Below, piece by piece: positions 50,325 to 63,293 of a stretch of DNA of 64,000 nt. The notes under the pieces are model-generated. The model was given only the letters and a program-made list of their open reading frames with translations, was not told the origin of the DNA and did no database searches. This DNA comes from Proteromonas lacertae (Eukaryota > Sar > Bigyra > Opalinata > Proteromonadidae). The translations under genes and the position numbers were made by a program. The stretch lies in contig NGBS01001163.1 of the NCBI GenBank assembly GCA_002245135.1, forward strand, positions 124,001 through 188,000, in the 5' to 3' direction. Each line of letters starts with the position of its first letter. Within the stretch, counting starts at the first letter, position 1.

Positions 50325-50872
50325 TTTTAGAATAAAAGCTTGAATTCTAGTTTGAAACAATTTTTAGAATTATTTATTAAAATAAAGCAGTATAATAGTT
50401 TATGTTATTTTTATATAGTTGGAGAAACTATAAATATAAGATATAGATGTTTGTGTATATGTAATATTATTCTCTTTTAATGATAAGAAATTATAACACA
50501 CGTTAGGTTATGCTAATTTTGTATTTAACTTGCCTAGAATAATTTTCATGAAATTAATTATACACTCAACCCATTATAACCATTTATAACTTGATAGTGT
50601 AGTTGAATGAGAAAATTATTTAATATAAGTTCAGCATTACACTTCAATAAAATAACTGGTAGAGTTTCAATAAGAAAACATATTTATGAATGAAATCTAA
50701 ACACATACATACACACTAAGGAATTACAATAACAATATCACACTTCCAATTATTCTGATATGTTTATAATCACTCAAATATGATCATTTCAATATAACCA
50801 ATAAAATTTCTTTCAGAAAACCGAAGATCTAAAACCGATCTTGATAGTTTTAAAATTTTTGAAAAATTACAG
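50325..50872. other. Long intergenic region upstream of the giant surface-protein gene
   Basis: About 548 bp between two divergent genes, the longest gene-free stretch in the window. It is AT-rich with short stop-closed frames. A small inverted pair (agatctaaaaccgatctt, 50825-50842) lies about 30 bp upstream of the giant gene's ATG and could be a regulatory or leader hairpin. Nothing else is recognised. Confidence 0.5.
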
Positions 50873-53800
50873 ATGAGCTATTTATTCATATTTATCTCAT
50901 TTCTGTGTATTATTATATATGTTTATTTTTTTATATAGGTTTATCTACATCTAGTCAGCCTTATTTTGAGAGGAACACAAATAGAGATGTAATATTCTCA
51001 AAAAATGAAAAACCAGAACTCATTGATCAAAGACTAAATGCTGGATTAGGTGCGATTAAAGAGAGTTATTCAGAGAATAAGAATGAAATTTGCCAAAAGA
51101 GTGAAATTTTTGTTAAACTCCATCTTAACAGCATATTAACAGTTGGCCGATTAAATAATCAGTTCAGTGAAGGTATAAACTTCGAGCCATTCAGCTTGTA
51201 TGATGGTAAAAAGAAGATTGACTTAACTGAGTTGTTTAGATCAAAAGTAATAAATGGTACACAATCTAGTTCATTATGCTTAAGTGCTGGCATATATGAT
51301 ATTAGAAGAAATGAAGAAATGAAATCAAATATTGAGTATGGAGTTTTAGAAATTGAAGTGGATGGTAAAATTATATCAACAATCAATATTAAAGATATAC
51401 AAGGTGATAAAATAATAAAAGTGAATATAGGTAAAGAAAATGAAGGAAGATCCTCAGTGAGAGAGTTATCAAACATAGCATTACCTGAAAACAGTGAATG
51501 GGGTTATTCAAACAATCCACAAAGAGATAGTAGTTGGAGTAATGCATATAATGATTGGATTGTATATTCACCTTCTTCATTCCCCTCAAAGACTACAACT
51601 ACCACTTATTATCGTAGAACATTTATTCTTCCAGATATTGCGTTAATTAACTCTCCTATTTTGAAGATAAAATACACTGATGGTTTAATAGTGTTTGTAA
51701 ATGGAATAGAAATCTTTCGAAAGAATATGCCATTAGGTGAAATAAAACCAGATACAAAAGCAACCAAGTCATTCAATGAATTGATAGAATCAACAATTTC
51801 CATCCCTCAATCAGTTATTCATAGTTTATACAATTTCATTGGTATAGAAATTCACAAATCTAATGAAAGTCCTGAAAAACAAATAGATGAATTTTCAGCC
51901 ATAATTGAAAATGTTGATAGAGGATTAAAAAAAGTTACAAATGCTGATAATGTGGATGTTACTATTAAATCAGAATCAGGTACAGAATTTGTATCAGAAC
52001 ATATTAATAAAATTTATGATATGAACACTATTTTTAGTGTAGATAAAATTAATACAGATCATTATCCAATTAATTTTGATTTTACATTTAAGAATCATGT
52101 AGCTAAATATTTTAACCAAATCCAAATCAGTGGATGTACAAATGATGCTAGTACTCATCCAAAGCATATTCAGGTTTATGCTTCTGTTGATAGTGAAAAT
52201 ATAGAATGGATAAAGCTTTATGAAAATGAAGATATGGGATATTCTACTTCAGGTTGTAAAGATATTACAGCAATCCAAGTAAATGCAAATAATAAAGCTT
52301 ATGAAATTTATAGATTGAAAGTTATAACAAATAATGGTAATGGCAATTATTTACAATTTCAATTGTTTATATTGGATGAAAATCCACTTACAGTGTGTGA
52401 AAGAAACGATATATACCCATCTATTCATGCAGGTTCAACTTACACTTTACATTGTGGTAGTGGATATAAAGAAAGAAAATGTGGAGAGAATGGTGTATGG
52501 GAAGATGTTTTTGATCATGAATGTACAACAAATTATTTATATTTATCAACCAAACCATATACAGAAAATACATTGGAATTAGAAAAAGATATAAAATCCT
52601 TATCAGTAATGATAAAAGGATTAACCTATTCAGGTAGAATTTTAACATTGAGTAATACAGATGGTGTAGAATTCAACAGCAGAAAAGTGATTATCACATT
52701 TAATGATGATTCTACTTCAACAGTTTTTGTGAATGTATTTGGTCGTGAAGTAAAATGTAGTTACGGTTTTGATTCAATCAATTTATTTGAAATGGATTAT
52801 GATTTAAAATTGAAGTGTAATATTCAACCTGCTATAAAATCAATTGAAAATTTACCTCCTGGTCTTACATATAATATTTTAACAGGTGAAATAACAGGAA
52901 GAGTAACAGATACAACTCAAGAAATAACAACGACAATAACACTTCATGCTGATAAAGAAATTACTTTGACAATAGTTTGGAAAACAGGAGGAAGTTTAAC
53001 AAAAGGATTAGAATTTGTTATATGGAAGACACAGAAAGAAGATGGTATTAATGGAGATGATGATTTTTCTGCTAAGAGATTATATGAAATGTGGATGAAA
53101 TTTGAAAATGGATATTATGATGTAAAAGACCCAACAGTAATTACTGATACTGAAATAATATATTCAAATGGAGGTTGTAAAACTAATTATTGGGTTCCAT
53201 GCGAATATGCTGTGGCTAGAATGAGAGGATATATATACATTGCTGAAGAAGGAGATTATGTATTATCTGGAAGTTCTGATGATAGACAAAAGTTTGCATT
53301 TGGTAATTATGAAGTGGAAAGATATTCAACAGCTAATTATGGAGATGAAAAGACTTTTCCAGTCCATTTAACTAAAGGATATCATCTTGTTGGATATTTA
53401 TCATGGGCAGGAGGTGGTCAAAATGATTTTAAAGCTTTTTATAAAAAGTCTGATACTGAACACAAAAATATTAATGATATAATTTATCATGGTGGTTTTT
53501 TATTGACTCACTTATCATATGGATCATCAACAATAGTATATGAAGAAGGTGTTAGTAGAACAATAATACCATCATATGAAGGATATCCATCAACATGGTC
53601 AATGAATCCTCCAATAGATGGTTTAAGTATTAGATTAGATGGAGCATTAGTTGGTGTTCCAACAGTGTGTGATAATCAGTTTAAATCAGTTGAAATAAGT
53701 TCAAATGGTGCAATTGATGTTTCAAAAACAACTGTTCAAATAGTATGTTATAGTGGAAGCAATAAAGAAAATAAAATCAATGGATTATTAGTTAAATATT

Positions 53801-56800
53801 ACACTGCGAGTATAGTTAATATAGATTCTTTTGAAGAACCATCATTAGCAATTGGTTCAAAATTGATGTTAGGAAGATTAGAAACAACTTCAATATTCCA
53901 TTCTGAAAGTGAAGATTTATGGAATGGTTTACCTTCAACAATGAATAAACTATTTATAGCTGATTATAAAGGATATTTGAATATAGAAACAAGTGGAAGA
54001 TATAAAATGAGATTAAAATGTTATGATTATTGTCGATTAGTGATAGGAGATATAATATTTGAAGGAGTAGGAAGTGGTTTACATGAAATAGACAAAACGA
54101 TCGAATTAACCAATCAAATATACAAATTAAGAATAGTTTATACAAAAGGTGGAAAAGATAATATAAAGCAATTAGAATTTTTATATGTAAGTAGTAGTGG
54201 AAGTTATGTGCCAATTCCAAATGAATGGTTTTTAACTGATCCACCATATCCATTTGTTTATTCATCCATATATAATAACTACTGTGTAAATGATGGTATT
54301 ACAAATACCATAGTTGATCAAAATGTTGTATTAGATGGATTTAATTATTCAATAGAACCATCATTACCAAAGGGTTTGTCATTCTCTGAAGAAACTGGTG
54401 AAATATCAGGAAAAGTTAATGAACGTGATGTAGAAAGAATTTACACAATAACAGCTGAAAAAGATGGAGTAAAGTTAATATCTGAAATTACATTTGAAGT
54501 AAAACCACAAGTAGAACCAGTAATTGAATATCCAAGTGAAGGAATAGTAGGAAAGATAAATGAAGACTTTAAATTATCACCAACGATAATGGTTTGTGAT
54601 ACTATTTCTTTAGTATCACCAGTTGATTTTATATTCATTGATTCAAATGGAGTTTTGACAGGTAAAGCAATTGGTTCATATTCAGGAACAATAGAAGTAG
54701 AATGTATGACTTATAAAACAATATCTGTTAATATCAATGTAAATATAGTTGGTTGTGATTCTGGAAATGAGTTTTTAATAATGGATTACTTAGTAAAAAA
54801 TCAACCAGAAAGTGTAACATTAGAAATATTGAATGGTGAAATACCAATTTATTCCTCATCGAGTGAAGGATCATTAGAAGTGAATAAAGTATATACATTT
54901 ATGAAATGTGTTCCATCAACAACAAATCAATTGAAAATCACATCGAAATCCAAATTAGGTGGTTGGTATAAATTGTATTATAGCCACAGAAATTTGTTTA
55001 AATATTCATCATTCTATAAAGATGAAATAATTCCAATAACAATGATTCGTTCAAGTGATAAACCAATATTAAGATATGAATCAACATCATTTGAATTAGC
55101 ATTTGAAATATATTATGAAATATATCCATCAATAGAAAATGGAGGTAAGAAGTTTATAATAACAAATGAAGAGAATTTACCAAAAGGAATGATATTTGAT
55201 AAAGAAAGTGGTTTAATTTATGGAACTCCAACAGAAACATCTGAGCCAAAACAAGTCAAAATAACAGTAAAGAATTCACCAAATGGGGAAATGAGTGATG
55301 AAATTACATTAACAGTTTCATCTTGTAATTGCAAGAAAGTATTCTTCGAAGTAAATTTATACATTGCAAAAGGCGATGAAAGTTTTATAACCTATAAAAT
55401 GACGAAAGAAGGAAAAGAAATTCAATTATTTGATGAAAAAGTAGGTGAGAATAAGAAATATTTCTGTGAAGATCCAACAACTTATGAATTAACATTAGGA
55501 AGTATTGGAAATGAAATATGGGAATATAGTGAAATGAGATTACAAATATTAAACAATGGAGCAGTGTTATTTAGAGGAAGAAATACAGGTGGAACAAGTG
55601 AATCAAAAGCCAAAGTTAATACAAAGAATCTAATTCCATTTAAAAGTCAAATCAAATATACTGAAGAGATTCAACAGAGTAATGATTGGAGTGAATTATC
55701 GTATGATTCAAGTAATTGGCAAAATGTAGATGTTTTACCACCATTTAATGCTGATAAATTGGTGAGATATTATGTCCAATCATTTAAATTTACTGAAGAT
55801 ACAACTGATTTATCAATGTTTTATTTATCATTTACATTCTCAAATGGTGGTATTAGAATGTTTATGAATGGAATAGAATTTTACAATAAATATTTACCAA
55901 AAGATGCAACAAGTGAAACATGGGGTGGTAGTTATGAAAAGAGTGAAAGAAAATATTTTGTAACAGCTCCAATAACATTATTACAGAAGAATGGAAATAA
56001 TATTTTAGGAATAGAATTTCATAAATCTGATAAAAGTTCAACCGAACCAGATGAATTTAAGATAAATGAATTTCATTTATTATCTGGAATAAATAGTTGT
56101 CAATTTGATAAATATACATATTATTCAGATGAAAATGTTTATAGTGATCAGCCGAATTACAATGGTAATGAATTGACTAAATATGCATTTAATTATGAAG
56201 TAGAAAGAAAAGGAACATGGAAAAGTTCTTCAATTCCATTATATTTCCAATATACATTCTATCCAGAAGAATCAAGATGGTTTAATGGTTTACAATATAG
56301 AACTGGTAGTAATGGTAACCGTTTAATTAAAAAATTTGAAGCATATGGAATGAAAACATATCCAAACACAGCTGATAGAGATTATATTCCAGTATTTTAT
56401 TATAACGATAATACAACTGAAAGATTAAAAGAAGGTTATCATTCAAAATACTTTTCATTACCAAGTGAGAATAATATGGCATTTAATGGTATTAGAATTC
56501 AAGTAAATGAAGGAAGTTCTGATGGTATAGATACAGGAGGTGTTTACCCATATAGTTGTAGATTATCATGTTTGACAGAAGGTGAATGGAAATCTACTCC
56601 AAATGGTGAAACAAGTCAAATCAGTTGTGGAGGTGAATCAAAAGCCTTAAAAAAAAGAAGATGTGGAAATAATGGAGAATGGGAAAAAATTGATGATATA
56701 ATGTGTAATGCAAAATGTACAATAACAGTATATAATCAATCTGTAGAAGCAAAACCTGGTGAATATTTTGAATTAGCCTGTCCAAACAATCCAAATAAGA

Positions 56801-59800
56801 AATGGAAAGCATTTTGTTCACTTACTAACCCTCCTGAATTCATAAATATTGTTGATGCATGTGTTAGTATTACTTATCCAGAGAATTATATTACTCAAAG
56901 TGGTAAAGATGTAAGTATAACTCCAACAATATCTGAAAATCCACCAGCATTAACATTTAGCAAAGAAACTGGTCCTGATTTTATAATAGTAGAATCATCT
57001 ACAGGTGTTGTAAGTGGAACAATTCCATCAAATATTTTAGAAGGAAAAGAATATGAATTAATAATTCATGTTCAACCAGTTGATGAAAGATATACAATAA
57101 AGATCGAAATAAAAGAAGAACCAAATAATGATGAATTTTATAGATTAATAACAACGAATAGTGAAACAGCTGAAATAACTAAATCATATGTAATTGATAT
57201 GAGTAAATGGAAAGTTCCTGAATCTTTATCATTTAAGAAATTAAAAACTAGTGGTGATTATACAGTGAAAATGAAGCATTATATAAAAGACAATGAGAAA
57301 AATGTATTGAAATTATTTGGTTCATTGGAAAATCAAATAATTGAACATTTACATTTGATAATAGAATCTCATGATGGAAATAGTGTAAATCCTTTACTTA
57401 AAACCACAGAAAATGGAATATTTAATCAAATAAAGAACAGTTATTTGTATGATGTAGAATTGAAATTAAATTCAAATATTGAAATGATTCAAAGTGAAGA
57501 AGAAAAAACCTTCGGTTTATTGAGTAATTCTATGGAAAATGTAATAATAATTCATGTTGGAATATATTTTGATGGAAAGATTTCAATAAATTCCAATACA
57601 TATATATCAACATTTGGCTTAATAAGTGGTATGATAAAGAATATCGAAGGAAAAGAAGTGAGTGGAATATTTGTGAAAGGAAATGAATATAGTTTTACAT
57701 CTACCAGAAATGCAAAAGATCATGTAGTTCATCATGGTTTGATGTTTGGTTCTTCTGAAAATTTGATAATTTCATACAGTTATAGTGATGTAAATACATT
57801 TAATGTAGAAGTAACTCAGGGAATAAGTAGTAGTTTAACAGTAGCACATGCAACAGCTGAATCATCCTATATGAAGTTTTATCGATGCTTTGCTATTGTA
57901 AGAGTAGTAGCTGATATAGATGGAAAAGATTGGGCATTCTTTGGTCCATTTGTTTGTAGAAGTAATGTGATTGAAACAGTTGATGAATGCTGGAGTGATA
58001 TAAGAATAGGTATATTAACTGGAACAACTGAATTAGTTGGATTTCGGGGAATGTATGAAAGTAGTGGTGATAATGCAAATGTGATATTATCTAACAGTTA
58101 TATTAATTATCATTTTACAAAAAGTATTGAAAGTAATGGTGCTGCTATATTCATGATTGCAAAATATACAAAAGCAGGAAGTTCATTGAATAATGTGTAT
58201 AGTTCAATAACATATGATGATGGATTAACATTTTCATGTGAAATTAGAGATATACAACATAAAGAAGGAACAGAAAATCCAGGTAGTATTCACAGTACCA
58301 TCATACAACAGAAAAGTGGAATAAATATAGTTCGATCATTTCATAGTGAACAGATTGGATTAGTTGATGAAACATCTGATATAAAAGAAAAGCCATATAA
58401 ATATTTGAATGGATTCTTTACAAAAGATACAAAAATGTATTATTCTACAATGCCAAGATATGATGGAAATAAAATAATTGATGAATATAAGCTATTAGAA
58501 AATGTTGATATATCATTTGATGAAAATTCTTATCCATATTATAACAAAGGTAAATCAATCTGGTATCGAAATGAGATAAGTTTAAATCCAATATATGTTG
58601 ATTCATCATTAGGGATTTTTATTCAGAAGAATATGTATTTGTTATTAAAAGATATACAAGATGAATCAAAGACTGTGTCTATACAAAATCCATATATAAA
58701 TGCAGTTCCAGTTACAATCAACAGTTGGTTAAATTCCACTTCTGTTATCTATACTATTAATCAAATGATCTCATTAATTTCATTTATAGAATCTTACACT
58801 AAAGTTGAATATACTATTTCACCTGAGAATAAAGAAGAAGTAATTGAAATAGTAAATAAAGATGTAAATCCATCATATACAGTTAGTTATAGTGAATATG
58901 TAGAAGAGAATAGAGAATTTAATATAATATTTAGTTTACCATATCCATCTGAAATAGTAGTAAGTGGAAGTGAAATAATAAGTATGAAATCATTAGAAAG
59001 TGTAAAACATTTACCTCATGAGTATGAATCAAAATTAATAATGAAAGTAGGTGAAGTAGAAAATGATAAAGAAGAAACAGTGAATATTTGTGTAAAATCT
59101 CCCTTTGGCTATGGTGAAGTTGATAAATGTTTTGATTTGAAAGTAAAAATCCATAATTATGATCCAAGTAAACCAACAACTCAACCACCACCTACTACTC
59201 AACCACCAACAACCATTAAACCAACAACACAAACTCCTACAACACAAAAACCTACAACAGTAAAACCAACTACCCAAACACCTACAACCATTAAACCATC
59301 AACTCCTTCACCCACTACAGCAAGACCAACCACAGCTGAACCAACCACTCATACTCCAACAACAGTTCAACCGACAACACAAAAACCAACTACACCAAGA
59401 CCAACAACAATAAAGCCTACAACAATTAAACCTACCACTCAAATACCCACTACAATAAAACCATCTACAATAATACCAACAACTGAATCTCCATCTACTT
59501 CAACTATTTATGAAACTGGAACAATTGAAACTGGTATAACTGAATCAACAAATGAAACATCCAATCCAACAACTTCAATACCAACAACAACTATTCCAAC
59601 AACTCCAAAACCAATTGAAAGAATATCAATAGAAATCAAAATCTCAAATATTACATCATCTGTAGTATCTGAATTGAGTGAAAATGATAAAAATATAATC
59701 AAAGATTCAATAATGGAAATCTATAAGAAAGCTGGTATAACACTAAGAAGAGAAGATGTTGAAGTAATTGTGAATAATCGAAGAATATTATTGCGAGGAT

Positions 59801-61265
59801 TAGAAAATGATATGAATATCGAAGTAATAGTGACAGTTCCAGAAGAATCAACAAAAACTCAAATATTCTTTGTAGCAAATAGCTTGAAAGATTCAAATGA
59901 ATTGAGTGAAGAAATCAAAGCCAAAGCTGATTTAAGTGAAGAAGAAACAATATTCAAAGATTGTGAAGTTGAAGTAACAAAAGTAGAAGAGAAGATCAAT
60001 AATCCAACAGGAAAACCTAGTAATGGAGGAGATAAATCAGATAGTGGTGGTTTATCTACAGGTGCTTTAATAGGAATAATAGTTGGAGCAGTCGTAGTAG
60101 TGATAATAATAGTGGTAGGAATAATATTATGTAGATCAAAGAAGACAGAATCTCATCCAACCAAAACCAAATCCAAACCCAAGCCCAAACCATTACCACA
60201 GAAAGGAGTAAAAGCAAGTGGAAATAATGAACCAGCAGGCGCAAATATAGAATTACCAAAAGTGACAGAAGAAAAGAAAGAAGAAGAAAAACCCAAAGAA
60301 ATAGAAAAGCCTAAAGAAGAAGAAAAGCCAAAAGAAGAAGAAGTGAAGAAAGAAGAAGATAAACCCAAAGTTGAAGAAGAAGTAAAGAAAGAAGAAGTTA
60401 AAAAAGAAGAAGAAGTGAAGAAAGAGGAAATAGAAAAACCAAAAGAGGAAATAGAAAAGCCAAAAGAAGAAGAAGTGAAGAAAGAAGAAGATAAACCCAA
60501 AGTTGAAGAAGAAGTAAAGAAAGAAGAAGTTAAAAAAGAAGAAGAAGTGAAGAAAGAGGAAATAGAAAAACCAAAAGAGGAAATAGAAAAGCCAAAAGAA
60601 GAAGAAGTGAAGAAAGAGGAAATAGAAAAACCAAAAGAGGAAATAGAAAAGCCAAAAGAAGAAGAAGTGAAGAAAGAAGAAGATAAACCAAAGTTGAAGA
60701 AGAAGTAAAGAAAGAAGAAGTTAAAAAAGAAGAAGAAGTGAAGAAAGAGGAAATAGAAAAACCAAAAGAGGAAATAGAAAAGCCAAAAGAAGAAGAAGTG
60801 AAGAAAGAAGAAGATAAACCCAAAGTTGAAGAAGAAGTAAAGAAAGAAGAAGTTAAAAAAGAAGAAGAAGTGAAGAAAGAGGAAATAGAAAAACCAAAAG
60901 AGGAAATAGAAAAACCAAAAGAAGAAGAAGTGAAGAAAGAAGAAGAAAAAACCAAAGAGGAAATAGAAAAGAAAGAAGAAGAAAAACCTCAACCAAATCG
61001 AAAGAGAAGTGGAAGTGGATCAAGTTATTCTTCTAGTTATAGTGGAAGTAGCAGTGGAAGTAGTAGTGAAAGTGATAGTGAAAGTGATAGTGAAAGTGAA
61101 AAACCAAAGGAAGTAAAAACAAATCCATCAACAGCTGCTCCAGAAAGAAAAGAAGAAGCTAATCCAAACCCTGCTCCGACTACTACTACTGAAAGAAAAG
61201 AATCAAGAAGATCAAGAAGTAGTTCAAGTTCAAGTAGTAGTGGAAGTAGTAGCGGAGAAGAGTAA
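50873..61265 (+). CDS. Giant single-pass cell-surface protein (PA14, putative Ig, Thr/Pro stalk, KE-repeat tail)
   Basis: Exon 1 (50873-50906) encodes the signal peptide MSYLFIFISFLC; after a 32-nt intron (50907-50938) one frame runs to TAA at 60708 (3,267 residues). The ectodomain contains two copies of a beta-sandwich module with YYRRTFILPD / FVNGIEIFRKNMP (near 51500 and 55670), discoidin-like segments, two short Cys modules (KERKCGENGVWEDV, KKRRCGNNGEWEKI), and putative-Ig repeats of the form LPxGLxxxxxTGxIxGxP. PA14-like domains lie near 53000-53480 and 53770-54200, and a GLUG-like beta-helix region at 57130-58500. A Thr/Pro mucin-like stalk (59160-59620) leads to an SEA-like domain and a transmembrane helix (near 60055-60135). 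The Lys/Glu repeat tail has a one-base deletion near 60689. Beyond it the same reading register continues to 61265 with a Ser-rich end, so I extend the gene there. Likely an adhesin. Confidence 0.78.
59160..59620 (+). repeat. Thr/Pro-rich mucin-like stalk repeats
   Basis: About 25 units of the form (P/K)PTT(Q/I/V)(K/T/P) encode a dense O-glycosylation-type stalk between the ectodomain and the membrane-proximal domain. Confidence 0.85.
60349..60945 (+). repeat. 132-bp tandem repeat encoding a Lys/Glu-rich tail
   Basis: The marker aaagaagaagataaacc recurs at 60349, 60481, 60673 and 60804, spacings of 132, 192 (132 plus a 60-bp partial unit) and 131. The 131 spacing reflects one missing C in the third copy. 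Units are nearly identical, so the array is young. Confidence 0.9.
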
Positions 61266-61545
61266 AATCTTATTATTATTATTATACCTTATACAATTAT
61301 TTCATTTTATTATTATGTATTTTTAATAGTTTTATACTCCCCATTAATGGTTAACTCTATAAAATTCCAAATTTGTTAATATCGACTATATTTTATATTG
61401 TTCAATTAACCCTTTCAATCATTTCTGATGAAAGTTCTTACAATATAGAAAAGAATTTGTTTATTGAAAATATATTCGTTATTTTGTTTCGATTTTTCAT
61501 AATATCTTTTGTTGAATCAAAAATTATAAGTTAACAATCACTCTG
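61266..61545. other. Intergenic region, no gene seen
   Basis: 280 bp of AT-rich sequence between the giant gene and the PH-domain gene, expected to hold the 3' end of one and the promoter of the other. No feature recognised. Confidence 0.5.
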
Positions 61546-63210
61546 ATGGTATAAAAACGAATTCATTAAACATTAAAATAGGAAGTTGTATATAGACAAG
61601 GATATCTGACAAAACAAGGTGGAGGAGATGGCTTCTTTGGTCGAATGAATTGGAAGAAAAGGTATTTTGTTCTTAAAGGTCATTTATTATATTATTACAA
61701 AAACCAAGATAGCTTTACCTCAGGTAATCAACCAATTAAAGCTCCTGTTGATATAACTTTTTATACTCCGTCTTCACTTGCTAATCTACAGTTCTGCTTA
61801 TTGCCAAACGACAAAAATGGGAGAAGATATTTATTTGAAAGTATTTCAATTCCTGATAAAGAAATGTGGCTGGAAGCATTTTCAAAAAGTTTAAATCCTT
61901 TAATACAATCAAATTCATCATTATCTATACAAAAGGAATTACAAAGTGAAAATAAAATATCAATCAGGAAATCCAAGCAAATGATTTTGAAACTAACTAA
62001 ATATTATTTGTATATTACTCCATATTATCAAAAGGTATGATTATAATATATTATAATACATATATATGTTTATATTGTGTAGATTGTAGAGAGTTTATTA
62101 AGCAAAGATAATAGTATTAAAGATTGTAGTGTTGAAATTGAAAATCTGTTGAGAATGTTGGATATTTGCCCTTTACAGTTTATTGGATATGTAATTTCTT
62201 CAATACTATTATTGGCAAGTATTATTTAATTATACTTTATAAATATATAGATGAAAAAAGATATATATCATTTCTATTAAAGAATAGAATAATCAAAAGA
62301 ATAAACAAGATATTTATCAAAATAATAGAATCAGATGATGAAGAGCAATATACAATATTAACCATTCAATTATTAGAATTGTTAATAAGATTATGCAAAT
62401 CAAAGAAATTAGTTAAATATTTATCAATTGAAAAGAAAGATAGTATATCAGCTAAATCAATATCTAAGGTTTATTCAAGTGAAGATAATAATAGTAACAA
62501 TGATGAAAGTAGTGGTATAGATTCTGATGTAGAGAGAAAAAAGATCAAAATAACCAATGCAGCAAAAGTAGAAGATACTTCGATTATAATATCTCATTTG
62601 TTATGTAGTTCAGTATATATAAATAAATATAAAGAATATTGTTTTATATTAATATAATAGAATGAGATTATATTATACAATATATCAAAATTTATAAAAT
62701 CTTATTATTTACTCTGTCTAAGAATTAATAAAACTATTAATTCATTTATATTATATCAATTATTATCAAAGAAATATAAAGTAATTATAGAAATAATACT
62801 AGAAATTATAATGCTTTATTCATTTCATGAAGAATTATTTATTAATATATTCAGGCAAAACAAGTTTTTATTAGATGAAATATTAGATCAAATGTTGTGT
62901 AATGATTCCATAAAGATATATGAATTGTTTATTTACGTATATTTTACAGTTGTATTTATTGTGAATAGATTTTTTATTCATTGTGTTGTTACAGATATCA
63001 ATTATTTAATGATAAATACGATAAGATAAGTATTATATTGGCAGAATATAATGGAGATAGCAGTATTGAAATTTATAAAATGTTGTTTCTATAGATGCAG
63101 TAAAGGAAGAGATAAGATTTATAAATAGTTATTTAGAGATGATCCAAAATGAAGCTGTTACATCTTCATTATATGTATTAAAGCAAAGTTTATTAATTAG
63201 TGATATTTAA
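61546..63210 (+). CDS. PH-domain protein with long helical C-terminal region
   Basis: The best model starts with an exon whose coding part is the ATG alone (61546-61548), then a 33-nt intron, then EVVYRQGYLTKQGGGDG. With five further introns (48, 32, 48, 32 and 65 nt) it gives 468 residues. Residues 5-110 are a clear pleckstrin-homology domain: GYLTKQGG, NWKKRYFVLKGHLLYYYK, RRYLFESISIPDKEMWLEAFSKSL ending with the invariant Trp helix. PH domains bind phosphoinositides or proteins at membranes. The remaining 350 residues are helical, Ile/Leu/Lys-rich, with an acidic Ser/Asn linker (SSEDNNSNNDESSGIDSD); I recognise no catalytic domain. The last join (65-nt intron near 63028-63092) is the least certain. 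Alternative: an internal start at MNWKKRYF would break the PH fold. Confidence 0.7.
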
Positions 63211-63293
63211 TTATTATTTATGTGTTTATGGATGTTTTTTATGTTTTGATATGATCAAACTCTAAATCAAGCCTAAACTGTTATTTTTGAATT

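Noticed and set aside
59160-59620. Thr/Pro array as a possible CRISPR-like repeat
   Set aside because: It is in frame, encodes a mucin-like stalk, and has no spacer structure.
60153-60992. Long Phe/Ser-rich open frames on the minus strand
   Set aside because: They mirror the Lys/Glu repeat array of the giant gene; composition is an antisense artefact.
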